DNA of 64,000 bases from Haloplanus sp. XH21 (lineage in GTDB: Archaea; Halobacteriota; Halobacteria; Halobacteriales; Haloferacaceae), in contig NZ_JALLPL010000001.1 of assembly GCF_023276355.1 (NCBI RefSeq), forward strand, positions 2,108,001-2,172,000, in the 5' to 3' direction. The notes beneath the pieces were generated by a model that was not told the origin of the DNA, searched no databases, and saw only the letters and a list, made by a program, of their open reading frames with translations. Shown in pieces: positions 1 through 8,713 of this stretch (the first letter of the stretch is position 1; the number at the start of each line of letters is the position of its first letter). The position numbers and the translations under genes were made by a program.

Positions 1-474
1 AGCAACCCGGTCTCACATGCGATTGGGAACAGGATGGCTCAATTAAATATCAGAAGTAGAGATACAAATTAGTTATATCATATACAACATATAAATATAT
101 AAGCGGAGAACTGAGTCTACTTTTCGTCCAAAATATTATAGTACGACAATTATTTTACCTATTCCGAAAAATATAGATACTATATTGGCCCCAAATTCAA
201 AATTATTAATAAATTTGACCATCCTTCATCGGAGCAAGCTGTGAAAAGAGCTATAGATGCTTGAGTGCGCAATTTAGGGATTTCTGATGCTGGATTCCGC
301 CCACTCGATTGGCCGTTATACTTCTAAAACATAATATTTAGATAATATATCTAAATTTTATACTTCTGCCGAGGGAGCACGGGGACTTAGCAGTGAGCGT
401 CCGGTCGACATCTCTGTCACGGAGAGATGATTCCGAGGAACTGAGACAGGGCCTCGAAGCCCGTTCGAGCGACA
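1..474. other. AT-rich gene-free stretch
   Basis: I see no convincing gene here. About the first 370 bases are far richer in A and T than the rest of the window, and the composition switches sharply to GC-rich near 375. The stretch holds a 21-base palindrome at 336-356 with arms ATTTAGAT and ATCTAAAT. It lies downstream of the SMC-like gene that ends at 475, so it may hold a terminator or the edge of an acquired segment. No replication-origin repeats or RNA gene were recognised. Confidence 0.5.
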
Positions 475-2529
475 TCACCAGGGCGGGGACAGATACCGAT
501 AGTCGTCGTCGAGGGCCGCGGCGTCTTCCGGAAGCAGTGCGACGACGAGATACGTCGGATATTTCGAGAGGTAGTCGACGAGGTGTGCGATACGCTCGGA
601 GTCGATAGCTTCGAGCGAGTCGAGAACCATAAACGGCATCGATTCGTGCACTTCGTGGGTGAGATAGCCTGCGAGGGCGAAGATGAGACCGGTGACCTCC
701 CGTTCGCTTTCGCTCAGGTGGTCGACGGTGTCGCGGTAGGAACTGCCCTCTTGCGTCGTCCGGACGATGTGGAGGTCGAACTGAGTCGAGCGCTGTTCCG
801 CTATCCCGCCGGTTTCGATGTTGGTCCGCTCTATCCAGATTCTCTCGATGTTGGAGTAGTCGAGGATACCGAGGATATCCGCCATCCGGTCGTTGAATTC
901 GTCGACTGCTTCTCGTTCGATCTGTTCTACGGTCTGGCGGAGTTCATCGAGCGTATCACGGATGCTCGACCGGCGGGTTTCGAGTTGATTCCGCTGTTCG
1001 ACCCGGTCTTCGATAGCGTCAATTTCGTTTTCGACCTCGGTTAGCTGTTCGTGTGACTGTTCGAGTTCGATCTCCACTCGTTTTGCCTGCTCTTTCAGTT
1101 CGAGTACCGTACTGTAGTCGTCCTCTTGTGATTTGATGTCGGCACGAAGTCGGTCGATGTCGGCGGACAGGTCGTCAATATTCTGGGTGAGCGCGTCGTG
1201 TTCGCTCTCTAACTCCGCGATTCGTTCGCGCCGGTCCTCGATTTCGCGGGTGAGCCGTTCAGCCTCTCGTTCGAGTCGGTCACGTCGTTCTCCGGCCCGT
1301 TCCAGTTCCTGTTTCTCTGCCTGGAGGCTCTCCAGATTGGACTCGATGGAGTCGAGCACATCGAGTTGCTCTTCACGGACATCTCGGAGTTCCTCGATGA
1401 TCTGCTGGATTCGGGTCCGTTTGACTCGGCTCCCGCACGTCCAACAGGTGAGGATCTGATAGTCGTCGACGAGCTGGTCCGTGACCGACCCCTCAGTCTC
1501 GTACTCGCGCCGGAACGCACCCAGCAAATCCGCGTTCCCCTGTGAGCGCAAGGAACTGAGAAAGCCACCGCCCTCGTCGTCGTCTCGCTGCAGGTTGCTG
1601 AAAATTTCCTCCCGCTCCTCCGTCTCCAATCGCTCCTCGTTGAACTGGATGATGTTCTGGAGCTGATTGACGGTGGATTTGACGGATTTCTGTTGCGTTC
1701 GAGCCTGCGTCAGCTGAGATTCTATCTGTCGCAGACGGCTATCAGCGACGTCGGGAACGTCGTCGAGTTCCGATTCTATCTCGTCGTGTTCCGTCCGAAG
1801 CGACGCCAGACTCTCGCGTTGGGTTTCGAGTTCGAACTCGATTTCCTCCCGTGTCGACTCCAACTCCTGTTTTTCGTCGAGACGTTCCTCGACACGATGT
1901 TTCTTTTCGTCGTGGTCGTTCGTTTTCGTATCTCGCTTCTCGATGTCCGAGCGGAGGGTTTCAAGTTGGCTTTCCTGTTGCTCGATCTCCTCTCGAACCG
2001 ATGTCTGGCGCTGAACGAGTTCTGGAAGCCGTTTCTCGCGCTCGTCGATATTCGCGATTTCCGTCTCGATCTCGTCACGTTCCTGCTTGAGCTGGTCGAT
2101 TTCGTTTTGAATTTCCTCGGTATCGACCGGCGACATGATGAGTTCGCGGAGATCACCGCCGTGAGCGACCCGCCGTCGGGCCTCGTTCGATTCCATGAGA
2201 AAGGCGAACAGGTCGGCAACTTCGGCTTCTTCGAGTAGCGGGTCGCCGGATGTGGCCACGTTACTGCCGCGCCGCGTTAGCAGTCGAGTGTGAGACCCTC
2301 CGTCGAGAGACAGCGTTGCCTCGCCCTCTTCGGCATCGGCCTTGAGAGAGACGTTCGATCCGCCGAGAGCGCCGATGAGTGCTCGCAGGAGCGAACTGCG
2401 GTTCGTCGCGTTCGAACCGGTGAGAACGTTGACCCCCGGAACGAACTCGACGTCGGCAGTATCGATACCCCCGATATTCGTGGCAGAGAGGGCGGCGACA
2501 TCACTCGATTGGTCTCTGATTCCGCTCAC
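475..2529 (-). CDS. Archaea-specific SMC/Rad50-like coiled-coil protein (Sph-type)
   Basis: This 684-residue protein has the SMC/Rad50 layout: an N-terminal ATPase half, a long coiled coil (about 130-330), a CWTC hinge motif at 362-365 like a Rad50 zinc hook, a return coiled coil (about 370-560) and a C-terminal ATPase half. The P-loop position reads GSNATNRSS (38-46), so the usual GK is replaced by NR. The ABC signature is LSESE, and a Walker-B-like segment MPFMVLDSLEAID lies near the C-terminus. Known haloarchaeal relatives (Sph family) are linked to chromosome organisation and cell shape, sometimes next to rdfA; no rdfA is visible here. The ATPase may be altered or dependent on a partner. 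Confidence 0.85.
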   Translation of the reverse strand: MSGIRDQSSDVAALSATNIGGIDTADVEFVPGVNVLTGSNATNRSSLLRALIGALGGSNVSLKADAEEGEATLSLDGGSHTRLLTRRGSNVATSGDPLLEEAEVADLFAFLMESNEARRRVAHGGDLRELIMSPVDTEEIQNEIDQLKQERDEIETEIANIDEREKRLPELVQRQTSVREEIEQQESQLETLRSDIEKRDTKTNDHDEKKHRVEERLDEKQELESTREEIEFELETQRESLASLRTEHDEIESELDDVPDVADSRLRQIESQLTQARTQQKSVKSTVNQLQNIIQFNEERLETEEREEIFSNLQRDDDEGGGFLSSLRSQGNADLLGAFRREYETEGSVTDQLVDDYQILTCWTCGSRVKRTRIQQIIEELRDVREEQLDVLDSIESNLESLQAEKQELERAGERRDRLEREAERLTREIEDRRERIAELESEHDALTQNIDDLSADIDRLRADIKSQEDDYSTVLELKEQAKRVEIELEQSHEQLTEVENEIDAIEDRVEQRNQLETRRSSIRDTLDELRQTVEQIEREAVDEFNDRMADILGILDYSNIERIWIERTNIETGGIAEQRSTQFDLHIVRTTQEGSSYRDTVDHLSESEREVTGLIFALAGYLTHEVHESMPFMVLDSLEAIDSERIAHLVDYLSKYPTYLVVALLPEDAAALDDDYRYLSPPW

Positions 2530-2600
2530 GAAGCCCCGTATGATGTCCGAGTAAATAAACCCACTCTGCGATTTCGCCCGGTTCGGACCGTTCTACCGGG

Positions 2601-3131
2601 TTAACAGTCCTCGACTCGCTTCCCCGTCGCTTGCGGGATCACTTCCCGCTCCGCATCCACCCATTCCCGGTCGAGTTCGCGGCCCTCGAACAACCGGTCG
2701 AGAAACACCGCCAGCGCCGCCACCTCCGAATGTGGCTGGTTGGTGACGCCCACGTTCCAGTCGGCGTGGTCGTACACCTCGAAGTCGACCTTGCCGGCGC
2801 CGACGACGACCAAGAGCGGGTCGGTGCGGTGTCGCTCCCGGATGTCGGGCGTCACCTCCTCGACCGGTTCGCCGTACATCGTGAGATGGACGATGTCCCC
2901 CTCCCAGTCGCGGAGGATGGGTCGATAGGCATCGGTGACCGTCACGTCGAAGGGGCCGCCGAAGCGGTCAGTGATGTCGGTCACCGTCTCGGCGGCGTTG
3001 GAGGCCTCGCCGACGAGGATGGCGCGGTCGGCACCCAGCGCCCGCGCCGTCAGGCCGATGTGGGTCGTCATCCGGTCGTCGCGCCCGGGCCGATGCCCCA
3101 GACGCAACACCGCGACCTCGGAGTCGTGCAT
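2601..3131 (-). CDS. trm56: tRNA (cytidine(56)-2'-O)-methyltransferase
   Basis: The 176-residue product matches the archaeal SPOUT-fold Trm56 family, which methylates the 2'-O of C56 in the T-loop of tRNA. The N-terminal LRLGHRPGRDDRMTTHIGL block and the C-terminal VGVTNQPHSEVAALAVFLD block, which forms the knotted cofactor pocket, are characteristic. The ATG at 3131 was chosen because this block begins right after it; a longer frame exists but runs antisense into the epimerase gene. It stands alone, 71 bases upstream of the SMC-like gene and divergent from the epimerase. Confidence 0.9.
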   Translation of the reverse strand: MHDSEVAVLRLGHRPGRDDRMTTHIGLTARALGADRAILVGEASNAAETVTDITDRFGGPFDVTVTDAYRPILRDWEGDIVHLTMYGEPVEEVTPDIRERHRTDPLLVVVGAGKVDFEVYDHADWNVGVTNQPHSEVAALAVFLDRLFEGRELDREWVDAEREVIPQATGKRVEDC

Positions 3132-3216
3132 GCGTGAACCGACGGGACCGAGGGGGTAACGGCTTTCGGAACGCCCGGACCGGAAGGCACTTGCGCCGGC
3201 CCAGAAATGGGAGGAT

Positions 3217-4146
3217 ATGAATCTCTCCGACCGACGCGTGGTGATCACCGGCGGCGCGGGCCTCATCGGCTCCCACCTCGCGGCCCGCCTCGCCCCCGAC
3301 AACGACGTCGTCGTCGCGGACGACTGCTCGAAAGGGGAAGCCGACCGGGTTCCGGACGGCGCGACCCTCGCCGTCACCGACATCACCGATCCCGAGGCCG
3401 TCGCGGAAGTCGTCACGGCTGACGTCGACGCCATCTTCCACCTCGCCGCCTACACCGACACCAACTACGCCGACCCCCGCCAGCTGTTCGAGGAGAACAC
3501 CGAGATGACCTACACCCTCCTCGAACGCGCCAACGAAGTCGGCGTCGACAACTTCGTATTCACTTCCTCGTCGACCGTCTACGGCGAGGCGCCACGCCCG
3601 ACGCCCGAGGATTACGCCCCCCTCGAACCCATCAGCGAGTACGGCGCGAGCAAACTCGCCGACGAGGGCCTGGTCTCGACGTACGCCCACTCCTACGACA
3701 TCCAGTCGTGGACGTTCCGCTTTGCCAACATCGTCGGCCCGCATCAACGGGGCAACGTCATCCCCGACTTCATCGAGAAACTCCGCGACGACCCGGAGAC
3801 GCTCACCATCCTCGGCGACGGCCGCCAGGAGAAGTCCTACCTCCACGTCGAGGACTGCGTCGACGCCATCTGTCACGTGGTCGAACACGCCGACCAACCG
3901 CTCAATACGTACAACCTCGGCACCCGCACCACCACCTCGGTCAACCGCATCGCCGACATCGTGAGCGAGGAGATGGGTCTCGACCCGGACTACGAGTACA
4001 CGGGCGGTGACCGCGGCTGGACGGGCGACGTGCCGAAGATGCGCCTCTCGATCGAGAAACTCGCGGCGCTCGGCTGGGAGCCACCGGAGTCGAGCGACGA
4101 AGCGGTGCGCCGCGCGACGCGGCAGTTGATCGACGAACTCGTATAG
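3217..4146 (+). CDS. NAD-dependent epimerase/dehydratase (extended SDR)
   Basis: This 309-residue extended short-chain dehydrogenase resembles UDP-glucose 4-epimerases. It opens with the nucleotide-binding GGAGLIG motif (residues 12-18), has FHLAAYTDT, then SSSTVYGE with the active-site Ser/Thr, and the catalytic YGASK. The RGNVIPDFI and DGRQEKSYLHVEDC segments are typical of the substrate domain. It probably interconverts a nucleotide sugar for surface glycans. The two glycosyltransferases at 5841-8033 could use the product, but they are not in one operon with it. The exact sugar cannot be told. Confidence 0.85.
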   Translation: MNLSDRRVVITGGAGLIGSHLAARLAPDNDVVVADDCSKGEADRVPDGATLAVTDITDPEAVAEVVTADVDAIFHLAAYTDTNYADPRQLFEENTEMTYTLLERANEVGVDNFVFTSSSTVYGEAPRPTPEDYAPLEPISEYGASKLADEGLVSTYAHSYDIQSWTFRFANIVGPHQRGNVIPDFIEKLRDDPETLTILGDGRQEKSYLHVEDCVDAICHVVEHADQPLNTYNLGTRTTTSVNRIADIVSEEMGLDPDYEYTGGDRGWTGDVPKMRLSIEKLAALGWEPPESSDEAVRRATRQLIDELV

Positions 4147-4166
4147 CGCCAGCCCCAATCCAACCC

Positions 4167-4931
4167 GTGCAACTCGTCGGCTACGACGCGACCGATGGTG
4201 GCCTCCTCGTGAGCGATACCGCCGCCGATGCCGACGGCGGGACGGTGGAGTACGTCGCCCTGAATCCCGGCGAGCGGATCGAGTATCGCCTCGACGACCG
4301 CCACTGTGCGGGCGTCGTCACCGACGACGGTCACCGCCCCTGTGCGGCCGCCGACGCGCCACACTGTCCGGCCCACACCTCGACGTGGGTGTGTGCGCGC
4401 TGTACCGGCACCTGCCTCAAGGACGAGATGGACTGTTTCGACGACCACGCGGTCTACCTGGCCGCGTTCGCGCCGGCCACGTTCAAGGTGGGCGTCACGA
4501 AGGCGTGGCGCCTGGAGACCCGCCTCCGCGAACAGGGAGCCGACCGCGCGGCCCACGTCCGGACGGTCGAAAACGGCCGTATCGCCCGCGAAATCGAATC
4601 GGAACTGGCCGAGCGCATCCCCGACCGGGTGCGGGTCCCGGCCAAGATAGCCGGACTCGGACGCGCCGTCGACGACGCCGCGTGGGACGCCCTGCTCGAC
4701 GAGTTCGATCCCATCGAACGGTTCGACCTCGGTTATGGCCTCGACCTGGCCGACCGTCCGGTCGCCGAAACGATAGCGACGGGGACGGTCCGCGGCACCA
4801 AGGGCCGACTGCTCGTGCTTGACCACGGCGGGAGCACCTACGCCGTCGACCTGCGGGATCTGGTGGGGTACGAGGTGACCGAGGGCGGCACCGACCGCCA
4901 CCTCCAGTCGAGTCTCGGTGCGTTCGACTAG
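4167..4931 (+). CDS. DUF2797 family zinc-binding protein
   Basis: A 254-residue protein starting at GTG 20 bases after the epimerase stop, so it is probably co-transcribed. Paired cysteine motifs around residues 50-95 (HCAG, PHCPAH, CARCTGTC) form a likely zinc site. They are followed by a segment (AAFAPATFKVGVTKAWRLETR) that recalls a GIY-YIG-like fold. This matches the DUF2797 family as I remember it; its biochemical role is unknown. No ATG upstream keeps the frame, which supports the GTG start. Confidence 0.75.
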   Translation: MQLVGYDATDGGLLVSDTAADADGGTVEYVALNPGERIEYRLDDRHCAGVVTDDGHRPCAAADAPHCPAHTSTWVCARCTGTCLKDEMDCFDDHAVYLAAFAPATFKVGVTKAWRLETRLREQGADRAAHVRTVENGRIAREIESELAERIPDRVRVPAKIAGLGRAVDDAAWDALLDEFDPIERFDLGYGLDLADRPVAETIATGTVRGTKGRLLVLDHGGSTYAVDLRDLVGYEVTEGGTDRHLQSSLGAFD

Positions 4932-4961
4932 CCGCCTCGGATCACCGTCCGCAGAAACGGT

Positions 4962-5276
4962 CTATGTCCGCCGCCAGCGCGGCGACGCGTCGAGGCGTGG
5001 GAGTGCGCGGGAAAGGTCCATCTGTGCGGCGCCATAGAACTGTTCTCGGCCGATCGGCGTCCGAACGCGGATGACGACGGTCTGACTCGTGACGCGAAAG
5101 AGCGACAGCGACCACGACGAGTCGGTCCCCGTCCACCGGCTCTGCAGGGACGATTCGTCGCCGTCGACCACGCGAGCGCCGAGTTCCCAGCTCAGTCGTG
5201 TCAGCGGCGAGAGGTCGAACGGCACGGCGTCGGGGAGCGTCACGCCGTCACCGCTCGGAGAGCCACGGGTAGCCAT
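4962..5276 (-). CDS. Hypothetical protein, haloarchaeal
   Basis: A 104-residue protein of unknown function. It has no signal peptide or membrane segment. The middle part alternates hydrophobic and polar residues (SWSLSLFRVTSQTVVIRVRT), suggesting a beta-rich domain, and the C-terminus is arginine-rich. The ATG at 5276 was chosen because residues upstream of it are arginine-rich and look non-coding. It is convergent with the DUF2797 gene and divergent from the Gly/Met-rich gene at 5414. Confidence 0.55.
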   Translation of the reverse strand: MATRGSPSGDGVTLPDAVPFDLSPLTRLSWELGARVVDGDESSLQSRWTGTDSSWSLSLFRVTSQTVVIRVRTPIGREQFYGAAQMDLSRALPRLDASPRWRRT

Positions 5277-5413
5277 ACCATTCGCTGAGACATCGGGAAA
5301 TAAAAATCTGCGCGTTTGCCCTCGGCCGAACCGCGCTCGCAGGGCGATCCGTTCGGATGTCGAACGTACCGGAGACGGCAACCCTTTTCGGCGTGGGTTG
5401 CGAACTCGGGCGC

Positions 5414-5812
5414 ATGGCAGACGACACTGACGAGGCCGAGAACGCGGGCGGCGAGGAGAGCGGTGACGAGGAAAAATCCTTCCGCGAACGCGTCGAGGAG
5501 ATCCGCGAGCGCCGCGCCGAGGAGCGAGAGGAAGGCGAAGCGCCCGGCCCCGAGGAGATGATGGGCGGCGAGGGCGGTCCCGGCGGCAACCCCTTCGCCC
5601 AGATGATGAGCGGCATGATGGGCGGCGGTGGCGGTCCCGGTGGCATGGGCGGCGGCCCGCCCGGCATGGGTGGTGGCCCGCCGGGCGCCGGCGGCCAGGA
5701 AGAGAGCGCAGGCAACGAAGAACTCGTCCGCGAAGTGCGCCAGCTCCGCGACGAGGTCCGGGACGCGACCCGACAGCTGCAGCGCATCGCGCAGGCGCTC
5801 GAAGACGACTGA
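5414..5812 (+). CDS. Gly/Met-rich low-complexity protein with terminal coiled coils
   Basis: This 132-residue protein has three zones: a charged Glu/Arg helix (about 1-50), a repetitive Gly-Gly-Pro-Met centre (about 50-92, with units such as GGMGGGPPGMGGG) and a C-terminal helix (about 97-132, LVREVRQLRDEVRDATRQLQ) that looks like a coiled coil. I do not recognise a catalytic domain. The flexible centre suggests a linker or scaffold. A start 57 bases further upstream is possible, but the ATG at 5414 gives the acidic N-terminus typical of the organism. Confidence 0.6.
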   Translation: MADDTDEAENAGGEESGDEEKSFRERVEEIRERRAEEREEGEAPGPEEMMGGEGGPGGNPFAQMMSGMMGGGGGPGGMGGGPPGMGGGPPGAGGQEESAGNEELVREVRQLRDEVRDATRQLQRIAQALEDD

Positions 5813-5840
5813 TCGCGGCGCAGACGGCGGCGTTCTCTAA

Positions 5841-6956
5841 CTACCGACTCACTCGGTCGTAGACATCGGCGAGGCGGTCGACCGACCGCGAGACGGCGTG
5901 TCGGCCCCGCCGGTCGAGACACCGGTCGCCGATTGCTTTCCGTTCGTCGAGCGTCCGCCGTATCGACTGCCGAAGCGACTCCACGTCACCCGTCTCGAAG
6001 TGATAGCCCGTCACGCCGTCCTCGACGGTATCGGCGAGGGCGCCCTCGTCCGCGCCGACGACGGGGGTGCCACAGGCGTTCGCTTCGAGGGCGACGAGTC
6101 CCTGCGTTTCGACGGGGCTCGGGAAGACGAAAGCGTCGAGCGCGCTGTAGAACGCGGGGAGTTCGTCGCGGTCCAGAAAGCCGAGAAAGTGTGCGTCCAC
6201 GTCGCGCTCGGCTGCGCGCGCTTCGAGATCCTCGCGGGCCGGCCCGTCGCCGCCGAAGACGACGGTCACGTCGAGCGTGGCCGCGGCGTCGATCAGATCC
6301 GACAGGCGCTTCTCGTAGCCGTGCCGGCCGGTGTAGCCGATCAGCGGGCGGTCGATGTCGTCGAGGCCGTGTCGTGTCAGGAAGGCGTCGGCGTCGACCG
6401 GGCGGAACCGATCGGTGTCGATGCCGTTCGGAACGACGGTGACGGGCGTCGACACCCCGACCTGGTCGGTGAGGTGGTCGGCCGTGGCCTCGCTCGGCGC
6501 GACGACGGCGTCGGCGTGGTCGAGGAACCACCGCTCGTACCGCTCGCTCACGCGTTCGAGGGCGGGTTCGAGGCTGGACGCGGCGCCGGATGCGAGGTAG
6601 TCCGCGTACTCGGCGGTCGGGGTGTGATACGAGGCGACGAAGGGACGGTCGCTCCCTCGTGCCAGGCGGAGGCCCGCGAGACCGATGGCGAACGGCGTGT
6701 GGGCGTGGACGATGTCGACATCGCGAACCCGGCGGGGAATCCAGGGGGCACCGAGGCGGAATCCGGGGTAGAACGGGAACGGAAGGCTCCGAACCGGATA
6801 CTCGCCGGTGCGCGCGGTGTAGCCGCCGGTTCGTGGATACACCACGTCCATGCGGCCGCCGCGCTCCGTCCAGCAGTCGCGCCAGGCCTGGACCGTGTAG
6901 GTGACGCCGTTGACGGTGGGCAGATAGGTGTCGGTGAACGCGGCGACCGAACGCAT
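5841..6956 (-). CDS. GT4-family glycosyltransferase
   Basis: A 371-residue GT-B-fold glycosyltransferase of the GT4 type. The acceptor half begins FTDTYLPTVNGV and includes VHAHTPFAIGLAGL. The donor half has VVPNGIDTDRFRP, GYTGRHGYEKR, VFGGDGP and the E-x7-E motif in PSPVETQGLVALEANACGTPVV. The opening resembles enzymes that glycosylate diacylglycerol-type lipids, but the acceptor cannot be fixed. It follows the second GT4 gene (6981-8033) on the same strand, 24 bases apart, so the two probably share a transcript. Confidence 0.85.
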   Translation of the reverse strand: MRSVAAFTDTYLPTVNGVTYTVQAWRDCWTERGGRMDVVYPRTGGYTARTGEYPVRSLPFPFYPGFRLGAPWIPRRVRDVDIVHAHTPFAIGLAGLRLARGSDRPFVASYHTPTAEYADYLASGAASSLEPALERVSERYERWFLDHADAVVAPSEATADHLTDQVGVSTPVTVVPNGIDTDRFRPVDADAFLTRHGLDDIDRPLIGYTGRHGYEKRLSDLIDAAATLDVTVVFGGDGPAREDLEARAAERDVDAHFLGFLDRDELPAFYSALDAFVFPSPVETQGLVALEANACGTPVVGADEGALADTVEDGVTGYHFETGDVESLRQSIRRTLDERKAIGDRCLDRRGRHAVSRSVDRLADVYDRVSR

Positions 6957-6980
6957 TGGCGTCGGTTCGGCGAGGAAGGC

Positions 6981-8033
6981 TTAATCGCTTGTGACTTCGG
7001 CGTAGGCGTCGACCAGTTTCTCGCCGACGCGTTCGAGGGAGTGTTCGGCCGCCGTCTCCTCGGCGTTCGCCCCCAGGCGCTCCCGGAGGGGCGGGTCGGC
7101 CGCGAGACGGTCCAGCGCCGCCCGGAACTCCTCGCGGGTCGAGCATTTCAGGCAGTCGTGGCCGTGGGTGTAGAACTCCTCGAAGACGGGGATGTCGCGG
7201 AGGACGACGGGTTTTCCGCAGGCCATCGCCTCGAGGACGGCGATACCCTGGTTCTCGGCCTTGGTCGGGAAACAGTAGATGTCGCCGGCGGCGAAGGCGC
7301 CGCGCTTGTCGTCGACCCACCCGGTGAACGTGACGTTCTCGGGGGGATCCGCCGTCCAGCGACGCACCGTCTCCGAGGCCTGTGGGCCGGAGTCGTAGGG
7401 ACCGAACCACGCGAACTCGTAATCGGTCTCTTGGGCGAGTCGGCAGAACGTGGTGAGACCCTTCCGTTCGAAGACGTTGCCGACGGAGAAGACGACGAGG
7501 CCATCCAGGTCGAACCGGTCGCGGTACTCCTCGCGGAGGGAGTCGTAGCCCGCGAGCGACGCCGTATCGACGCCGTTGGTGATCGGACGGATCGGTGCGT
7601 CGACGGGGTAGGCTTCGAGCACCCGCTTCGTGTGCGCGCTCGGACAGAGCACGAGGTCCGCCTGCGAGTAGAACCAGCGGAGATAGCGACCGAGCGGGCC
7701 GGCGAGGTGGGTCGACCCGCGGAAACTCTCGGCGAAGTCCTCGCGGGTGACGTGGGCGTGGAGAACGAGCGGCGTGTCGGTGCGCTTGGCGTGCCGGGCC
7801 ACCGCGAGGGTGCCGGGACCGATCATGTTGCAGTGAGCGACGTCGTACTCGCGGAACCCCCCTCGGCCACGAAGGGTGGCCGAGACGGCACTGGCGGGCG
7901 ACCCACCCTGCCAGGGCGAGGTGAGCACCGACACGTCCGTCGTCGCCAGCGCGGCGCGTTGCTGGGCGGCGGCGGTGCCGATGCCGCTCCGGTCGAGTCG
8001 GCCTTCGAGTTCGAGGTAGTTCAACACCCGCAC
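6981..8033 (-). CDS. GT4-family glycosyltransferase
   Basis: A 350-residue GT4-type transferase. The GTG at 8033 is chosen because it gives VRVLNYLELEGRLDRSGIG, a usual opening for haloarchaeal relatives; the open frame upstream has unrelated, arginine-rich coding. Visible motifs are NMIGPGTLAVARHAK, LVLHAHVTREDFAESFRG, CPSAHTKRVLEAYPV, FSVGNVFERKGL and the C-terminal PTKAENQGIAVLEAMACGKP with the E-x7-E pattern. Its start lies 81 bases from the divergent rnp4 gene, so the two probably have back-to-back promoters. Likely role: building a glycolipid or surface glycan with the adjacent transferase. Confidence 0.85.
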   Translation of the reverse strand: MRVLNYLELEGRLDRSGIGTAAAQQRAALATTDVSVLTSPWQGGSPASAVSATLRGRGGFREYDVAHCNMIGPGTLAVARHAKRTDTPLVLHAHVTREDFAESFRGSTHLAGPLGRYLRWFYSQADLVLCPSAHTKRVLEAYPVDAPIRPITNGVDTASLAGYDSLREEYRDRFDLDGLVVFSVGNVFERKGLTTFCRLAQETDYEFAWFGPYDSGPQASETVRRWTADPPENVTFTGWVDDKRGAFAAGDIYCFPTKAENQGIAVLEAMACGKPVVLRDIPVFEEFYTHGHDCLKCSTREEFRAALDRLAADPPLRERLGANAEETAAEHSLERVGEKLVDAYAEVTSD

Positions 8034-8114
8034 GGACGGCGGTAGCCCGGTGATGGCCTTGACGCTACCGATGCCGGTCGGAAGGCCTTTGCCACCGCGC
8101 GGCCGGGTTCGCCC

Positions 8115-8390
8115 ATGGGCATCGCCGCGGAGCGCATCGACCGACTGGAAGCGCTCGCCCGGGAGGCGGTCGGAAACGACAACGAGGACCGCGCCCGGCG
8201 ATACGTCCGGTTGGCGCGCCGCATCGCCGAGCGCAACCGCCTCACGCTCCCGCGCTCCTTCCGGCGGTTCACCTGCGACGCCTGTGACACCTATCTCGTC
8301 CCCGGAAAGAACGCCCGCGTCCGCCTGCAGAACGGGCACGTCGTCGTCCGGTGTGACTGTGGCGCGACCGCGCGTTATCCGTACGACTGA
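8115..8390 (+). CDS. rnp4: Ribonuclease P protein component 4 (Rpp21)
   Basis: A 91-residue archaeal RNase P subunit. It has a helical, basic N-terminus that includes ERIDRLEALAREA and the ARRYVRLARRIAERN segment, then a zinc ribbon made of CDACDTYLVPGKNARVRL and CDCGATARYPY. Rnp4 pairs with Rnp1 on the RNase P RNA and helps remove 5' leaders from tRNA. The order glycosyltransferase / rnp4 / YhbY / MscS is one I recognise from other haloarchaea. Confidence 0.93.
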   Translation: MGIAAERIDRLEALAREAVGNDNEDRARRYVRLARRIAERNRLTLPRSFRRFTCDACDTYLVPGKNARVRLQNGHVVVRCDCGATARYPYD

Positions 8391-8464
8391 GCCCGGGCTC
8401 CGGATCGCCGAGACCGTCAACCGATAGTATAAACTTTCAAACCGGTTCGGCGCCAGTATCGAGT

Positions 8465-8713
8465 ATGGATACCCAAGCGCTGCGCAAGCGGGCACACGAC
8501 CTCGACGTGACGGTGTGGGTCGGCAAGGGGGGACTCGACCCCGTCGTCGACGAATGTGATGATCAGCTGAAAAGCGCCGAGCTGGTGAAGGTGAAGTTCC
8601 TGCGGTCGGCCCAGGGCGGCACCGACGTGGAGACGCTGGCGGACGAGTTGGCCGACCGGACCGACGCCGACGTGGTGGAAACGCGCGGAAACACCGCGGT
8701 GCTGTATCGATGA
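8465..8713 (+). CDS. YhbY-type CRM-domain RNA-binding protein
   Basis: An 82-residue single CRM (YhbY) domain. The signature is LDVTVWVGKGGLDPVVDE, a GxxG-type RNA-binding loop, followed by LVKVKFL and VVETRGNTAVLYR. Relatives bind pre-ribosomal or intron RNA. It overlaps the following MscS gene by four bases (ATGA), so translation is probably coupled. An AT-rich promoter-like stretch (tataaactttcaaa) lies at about 8428-8440. Confidence 0.9.
   Translation: MDTQALRKRAHDLDVTVWVGKGGLDPVVDECDDQLKSAELVKVKFLRSAQGGTDVETLADELADRTDADVVETRGNTAVLYR

Noticed and set aside
1-370. Replication origin in the AT-rich stretch
   Set aside because: No Orc1/Cdc6 gene is adjacent and I see no repeated origin-recognition boxes; AT-richness and one palindrome are not enough.
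2968-4158. A 396-codon frame on the minus strand over the epimerase
   Set aside because: The plus-strand epimerase has full catalytic motifs, while this frame has a Val/Asp/Gly-rich shadow composition.
5898-8045. A 715-codon open frame on the plus strand
   Set aside because: It is antisense to two clear glycosyltransferases and has no domain; long antisense frames are common in GC-rich haloarchaeal DNA.
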